Positions 49,921 to 51,439 of a DNA stretch of 51,439 nt are shown here, in pieces. A program made the translations under genes and the position numbers. The stretch comes from Nitrospirota bacterium. GTDB taxonomy: Bacteria > Nitrospirota > Thermodesulfovibrionia > Thermodesulfovibrionales > UBA1546. Positions within the stretch are counted from its first letter, which is position 1. The number at the start of each line of letters is the position of its first letter. Under the pieces are notes generated by a model. That model saw only the letters and a program-made list of their open reading frames with translations, had not been told where the DNA came from and did not search any database. The stretch spans positions 1 through 51,439 of the forward strand of contig JAKALU010000007.1 of assembly GCA_021824065.1 (NCBI GenBank), read 5' to 3'.

Positions 49921-51072
49921 ATGATAAAAAGGTTGCTTGAGAAGAGAGTCGAAAAATCCCTGATGAAATATCCTGTTGTGGGCATATTGGGCCCGCGTCA
50001 GGTCGGAAAAACAACACTTGCAAAAATGATCAAGGAAAGAATGAAAAAAAAGGTTATTTATCTTGATCTGGAACTCCCTTCCGACCTGAATAAACTGCAA
50101 GACCCGGAATTATATCTCAGCCGGTTTACAGACACGCTCGTAATCATTGATGAGATTCAGCGTATGCCATCATTATTCCCTTTGTTACGTGCACTTATTG
50201 ACAGAAAGAGAGTAGCCGGCAGATTTCTGATTCTTGGATCAGCTTCTCCAGAACTCATACGTCATTCATCAGAGAGTCTGGCAGGACGTATCATCTATCA
50301 TGAATTATCTCCATTCATGTTTCAGGAGATAGACAGTAAGAAGATTCGAAAGCTTTGGCTAAGAGGTGGATATCCCAAAAGTTACTTATCTGAAAACGAT
50401 GAAGAAAGTTTCACATGGCGTGAAGCATTTATAAAAACCTTCCTCGAAATGGATATTCCCCAACTTGGAATCCGTATTCCCGCGCAACAGTTAAGAAGAT
50501 TCTGGACAATGATCGCACATTCTCATGCACAATTATGGAATGCGAGTAAGATAGCAGGCAGTCTTGGAGTATCCTCGCCTACTGTGAGGAGCTATCTGGA
50601 TATTCTTGAGGATACATTTATTGTGAGGCAGGTACAGCCATATCATTCCAATATAAAAAAACGGCTCATAAAGTCTCCTCGGGTTTATATTCGAGATTCA
50701 GGCCTGCTGCACGCACTTCTGAATATAAGGACTGGCGATGATCTGCATAGCCACCCATCTCTGGGCAGTTCGTGGGAAGGTTTTATTGTTGAACAGATTA
50801 TGGGAATACTTCCTGAAGGATGGCAGGCATATTTTTACAGAACGGGCGCAGGTGCTGAGATAGATTTGGCGTTGTTCGACAGTAAGCATAAGCCCATAGC
50901 CATTGAGATTAAATATTCTATGAGCCCGAAAATTGAAAGGGGCTTCTGGAATGCATACGAAGACCTATCCTGCAGAAAGGGATATATTGTATATCCTGGC
51001 ACAGAATCTTATCCTATAAGCAGAAATGTTTATACATTGCCTGTGAAAGATTTAGCAAAGGTTATTGATTGA
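49921..51072 (+). CDS. AAA-type ATPase with DUF4143 domain
   Basis: 383 residues. N-terminal AAA_14-type ATPase: GPRQVGKTTL (Walker A, about 24-33), VIIDEIQRMPSLFP (Walker B), LGSASPELI (sensor-like), followed by a winged helix (NASKIAGSLGVSSPTVRSYLDI) and DUF4143 with a nuclease-like core (GAEIDLALF … IAIEIKYS). The E-x-D … ExK pattern resembles a PD-(D/E)XK fold. Function unclear; widely spread, often patchy between strains. It is the only gene between the two copies of the hpp 3' end. Confidence 0.9.
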   Translation: MIKRLLEKRVEKSLMKYPVVGILGPRQVGKTTLAKMIKERMKKKVIYLDLELPSDLNKLQDPELYLSRFTDTLVIIDEIQRMPSLFPLLRALIDRKRVAGRFLILGSASPELIRHSSESLAGRIIYHELSPFMFQEIDSKKIRKLWLRGGYPKSYLSENDEESFTWREAFIKTFLEMDIPQLGIRIPAQQLRRFWTMIAHSHAQLWNASKIAGSLGVSSPTVRSYLDILEDTFIVRQVQPYHSNIKKRLIKSPRVYIRDSGLLHALLNIRTGDDLHSHPSLGSSWEGFIVEQIMGILPEGWQAYFYRTGAGAEIDLALFDSKHKPIAIEIKYSMSPKIERGFWNAYEDLSCRKGYIVYPGTESYPISRNVYTLPVKDLAKVID

Positions 51073-51197
51073 ATGCTTTTTTACACTCGTGAGTTTTCAA
51101 GAGAGGGTGATAATGGGAGGAGTTTTGTTGTTAAGAGGAGGTTGCTGGATATAAAGTTAGGAAAAAGAGAAAGACATCGAAATGCAAGACCTGACGC

Positions 51198-51410
51198 TTG
51201 TTAGTTCTTATTAAATTCTGGGAAGCGTCCCTCATACCCACTGGGGGCGCAACAGCATTGATTGCAATAATAGGCGGCAAAAAGATTCATGACCTGGGTT
51301 TTTTTTATGCAGTTCTTCCTGCGGGAGCAGGGGCGCTAATTCTGCTTCTTGTGGCACTTCTTGTGAATAACCTTTCAAAACACAGAAGGTATCCTGAGTA
51401 CTGGTTTTAG
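51198..51410 (+). pseudogene. Truncated duplicate of the HPP-family gene
   Basis: An open frame whose C-terminal 56 residues (GGATALIAIIGGKK … HRRYPEYWF) are identical to the intact HPP protein. The preceding residues (KFWEASLIPT) replace the normal sequence; the HPP motif is changed to IPT. The first 125 residues are missing. It is a partial duplicate and very unlikely to function as a membrane protein. Confidence 0.85.
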
Positions 51411-51411
51411 A
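51243..51411 (+). repeat. Direct repeat copy 2: 3' end of hpp
   Basis: Partner of 49654-49822. The bases just before it (CCTCATACCCACT) still resemble the corresponding part of copy 1 (CTTCATCCCCCCC), suggesting that the duplicated tract originally extended a little further. Confidence 0.95.
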
Positions 51412-51439
51412 TTTGTCCTCTTGGGCTGTACCAAGATCG

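Noticed and set aside
1-51439. tRNA, rRNA, CRISPR arrays, transposases, integrases, origin of replication
   Set aside because: None seen on reading both strands; without a covariance or profile search a small RNA could be missed.

Overview
The window is a 51.4 kb bacterial segment with no rRNA, tRNA, CRISPR array or transposase that I can recognise. It is AT-leaning and Gram-negative: outer-membrane barrel, lipoproteins, BamE-like protein. The gene order pgpA-pncC-thpR-recA-pilT-recX-alaS, a KorA/KorB 2-oxoacid:acceptor oxidoreductase, a DsrE protein, SPASM radical-SAM enzymes beside hemE, and several palindromic repeat families fit an anaerobic or microaerophilic Nitrospirota (Thermodesulfovibrionia-like) genome. 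This assignment is inference from gene content, not a phylogenetic result.

Layout. 1-3.9 kb: end of an outer-membrane beta-barrel gene, an ABC substrate-binding protein and a chemoreceptor. 4-9.3 kb: hflX (apparently starting at AUC), a tetrapyrrole-type radical SAM gene, a four-helix-bundle gene between inverted repeats, hemE, an OsmC protein and a PilZ protein. 9.4-20.1 kb: a HEAT-repeat lipoprotein, then a very large secreted protein (amidase-like, Ig-like, NHL propeller, CARDB and FG-GAP parts) split into two reading frames by an exact 13-bp tandem duplication. 20.1-29.3 kb: the recA-region housekeeping block, interrupted by two small toxin/antitoxin-like modules and a pgpA remnant. 29.3-32.5 kb: phasin-like, UbiB, CheX-like and DsrE genes.

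32.6-40.7 kb is the most interesting part. It holds a radical-SAM/SPASM maturase, a LuxR-type receptor and a LuxI-type acyl-homoserine-lactone synthase that converge and overlap by 80 bp. A 20-bp palindrome matching the classical lux box arms lies between luxI and a divergent cheR - hybrid histidine kinase - HD-GYP operon. The layout suggests quorum sensing feeding into receptor methylation, phosphorelay and c-di-GMP turnover; a PilZ protein, a chemoreceptor, CheX and PilT are also in the window.

40.7-51.4 kb: a Cys-rich protein, a cupin and a ferritin-like protein, korA and korB separated by repeat elements, CBS and cytochrome c gene remnants, a 4-TM protein, a ZIP transporter, a disulfide-oxidoreductase/thioredoxin-reductase fusion, a CBS-HPP pair, and a DUF4143 ATPase gene flanked by a 169-bp direct duplication of the 3' end of hpp.

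A recurring theme is short palindromic or degenerate repeats, both between genes and in frame inside genes (the hybrid kinase, korA, alaS and the giant secreted protein).
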